Positions 32,319 through 33,395 of a stretch of DNA of 33,395 bases are shown in pieces. The stretch is from contig JBKEHD010000010.1 of assembly GCA_046710445.1 (NCBI GenBank), positions 1 to 33,395 of the forward strand, in the 5' to 3' direction. The DNA is from JBKEHD01 sp046710445 (GTDB lineage: Bacteria; Pseudomonadota; Alphaproteobacteria; Rickettsiales; Midichloriaceae). Within the stretch, counting starts at the first letter, position 1. Each line of letters begins with the position of its first letter. The notes beneath the pieces are model-generated. The model was not told where the DNA came from, searched no databases, and saw only the letters and a program-made list of their open reading frames with translations. The translations under genes were made by a program, and so were the position numbers.

Positions 32319-33281
32319 ATGCCGGAAAATTTAAAAGTTTGTGAATATATTTGGATAGATGGTAACGCTCCCACTAAACAGCTTCGTTCTAAATCTAGAG
32401 TTATATTTTTATCAGATAATCCAAATATTGATTCTTTTCCATGCTGGAATTTTGATGGTTCATCTACTTTACAGGCTACAGGGGTAGATTCTGATTGTAT
32501 ATTGAAACCTATAAATTTTACTAATGATCCGCTTTGTCAGCAAGATGGTTATCTAGTATTGTGTGAGGTTTTAAACGCAGATGGATCAGATCATCAATCA
32601 AATACTCGCTCCAAATTAAGGAAGGTGCTAGATGCAGGAGGAGCAGAGCATCTGCCATGGTTAGGTTTTGAACAAGAGTATACTATGTTTAGAAATAACA
32701 CACCCCTTGGATGGCCAGAACATGGGTATCCAGCTCCACAGGGCCCATATTATTGCGGAGTGGGTTCAGAGCAAATTTTTGGTAGAGATCTTGCAATTGA
32801 ACATGTAAATTCTTGTATTAATGCAAATTTAATATTTTATGGCATGAATGCAGAAGTTATGCCAGGGCAGTGGGAATTTCAAATAGGTTATCGTGGATTT
32901 AGCGAAGAAGATGCTGATGCTCTTACAGTGGCTGATCATACATGGATAGCGCGTTGGCTTTTACATCGTATTAGTGAAAAATATGGCGTTCATATTTCTT
33001 TAGATTCCAAACCTGTGAAGGGTGATTGGAATGGAGCAGGTATGCATACTAATTTTTCAACAAGTAATATGCGTGATCCAAGTGTCGGTAAAAAAACAAT
33101 AGATGAAGCTGTAAAGCGTCTAAGCAAAAAGCATGCGGAGCATATTGCTGTTTATGGAGATAAATTAGAAGAACGATTAACAGGCTGCCATGAAACTGCA
33201 AGCATCTCTGAATTTTCACATGGGGTTGCAAATCGCGGTTGTTCGATAAGAATACCTCGCGCTGTTGCACTAAGGCAGTAG
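32319..33281 (+). CDS. Type II (eukaryotic-like) glutamine synthetase, C-terminally truncated
   Basis: GS-II makes glutamine from glutamate, ammonia and ATP. The 320 residues align well with eukaryotic/GlnII enzymes. The beta-grasp domain has FDGSST (46-51) and DSDCILKP. The catalytic domain has GFEQEYTMF (E118, E120), PYYCGVG, NAEVMPGQWEFQIG (E179, E186), GDWNGAGMHTNFST (H243), RLTGCHET (R286) and ANRGCSIRIPR (R306, R311). These correspond to human E134, E136, E196, E203, H253-type, R299, R319 and R324 positions. It then stops after AVALRQ. The following family block (GY.EDRRP..N.DPY, with metal ligand E338 and R340 in human numbering) and the C-terminal helix, about 50 residues, are missing. 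The DNA past the stop does not encode it in any plus frame. A good promoter is present, but the enzyme is probably inactive: a recent pseudogene or a truncated transferred gene. Confidence 0.85.
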   Translation: MPENLKVCEYIWIDGNAPTKQLRSKSRVIFLSDNPNIDSFPCWNFDGSSTLQATGVDSDCILKPINFTNDPLCQQDGYLVLCEVLNADGSDHQSNTRSKLRKVLDAGGAEHLPWLGFEQEYTMFRNNTPLGWPEHGYPAPQGPYYCGVGSEQIFGRDLAIEHVNSCINANLIFYGMNAEVMPGQWEFQIGYRGFSEEDADALTVADHTWIARWLLHRISEKYGVHISLDSKPVKGDWNGAGMHTNFSTSNMRDPSVGKKTIDEAVKRLSKKHAEHIAVYGDKLEERLTGCHETASISEFSHGVANRGCSIRIPRAVALRQ

Positions 33282-33293
33282 CATTTTTTTAAT

Positions 33294-33395
33294 TCAGCCA
33301 GCTCTTGGGGTGATTTGCACAAACCATTTTTCTATGCCGGCCTTTCTGTTAAAGCCTTTGTCTAATTCATCCATCTCTTTTTTACTGAGCTTCAC
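33294..33395 (-). CDS. 3' end of an unidentified ORF running in from the right edge
   Basis: One minus-strand frame is open from the window edge to a TGA at 33294-33296 and encodes 33 residues ending GIEKWFVQITPRAG. The composition looks like a real coding tail (balanced Lys/Glu/Asp, Trp, Gly). It begins 12 bp after the truncated glutamine synthetase stop, tail to tail. I do not recognise the family; an inserted gene or mobile element would explain the truncation, but nothing visible proves it. Confidence 0.45.
   Translation of the reverse strand: MKLSKKEMDELDKGFNRKAGIEKWFVQITPRAG

Overview
The window is about 33 kb of AT-rich bacterial chromosome. It carries densely packed housekeeping genes, few recognisable Shine-Dalgarno sequences and several overlapping genes. 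The gene families point to an alphaproteobacterium: a FliM/DUF6468/MotE-like cluster, Tim44-like and MltA genes divergent from SecB, a BolA, a UbiH-family monooxygenase, and a FabI of the alphaproteobacterial type. Low GC, fragmented accessory genes, an ankyrin-like acidic protein and a small rickettsial-style lipoprotein suggest an intracellular member of the Rickettsiales. Scattered flagellar genes (fliF, fliL, fliM, motE-like, fliQ) would fit a Midichloriaceae-type lineage. The order-level placement is inference; no rRNA is present to fix it.

Layout. 1-7961 (minus strand) is a probable long transcription unit: a 98-residue membrane-anchored protein, an RND efflux permease, a UbiH-like monooxygenase, BolA, a phosphohexomutase and MurA, with the 5' end of fliF at the window edge. 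8044-10683 (minus) is lon-rsfS. 10761-12993 (plus) is an mreD-like gene and mrdA (PBP2), for cell elongation. 13083-16512 (plus) is fliL-fliM-DUF6468-motE and a DsbA-like thiol oxidoreductase. 16551-18290 is an accessory patch with a perfect 22-bp hairpin and unrecognised, apparently frameshifted ORFs. 18275-18992 (minus) is secB-fliQ, divergent from Tim44-like/mltA (19104-20878, plus). 20977-29127 (minus) holds a small Cys-rich ORF, a CcoI/FixI-type copper ATPase, gyrB, ftsH and a PEP synthase/PPDK regulatory protein. 29241-30632 (plus) is fabI, a small lipoprotein and ndk, followed by tRNA-Lys(UUU).

The last 2.6 kb after the tRNA (30780-33395) looks accessory: a Cys-rich ORF remnant, short direct repeats, an acidic ankyrin-like protein, and a eukaryotic-type (type II) glutamine synthetase. 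The synthetase stops just before the conserved C-terminal active-site segment, next to an unidentified ORF running in from the edge.

Functionally the window combines envelope building (MurA, PBP2, MreD-like, MltA), protein quality control (Lon, FtsH, SecB, DsbA), flagellar export and motor parts, and core metabolism. The observations most worth checking are a MurA with Asp in place of the catalytic Cys (fosfomycin-insensitive type), a FliM lacking the CheY-binding N-terminal peptide, the truncated glutamine synthetase, and the two accessory patches. I did not find a convincing new multi-gene defence or secretion system.
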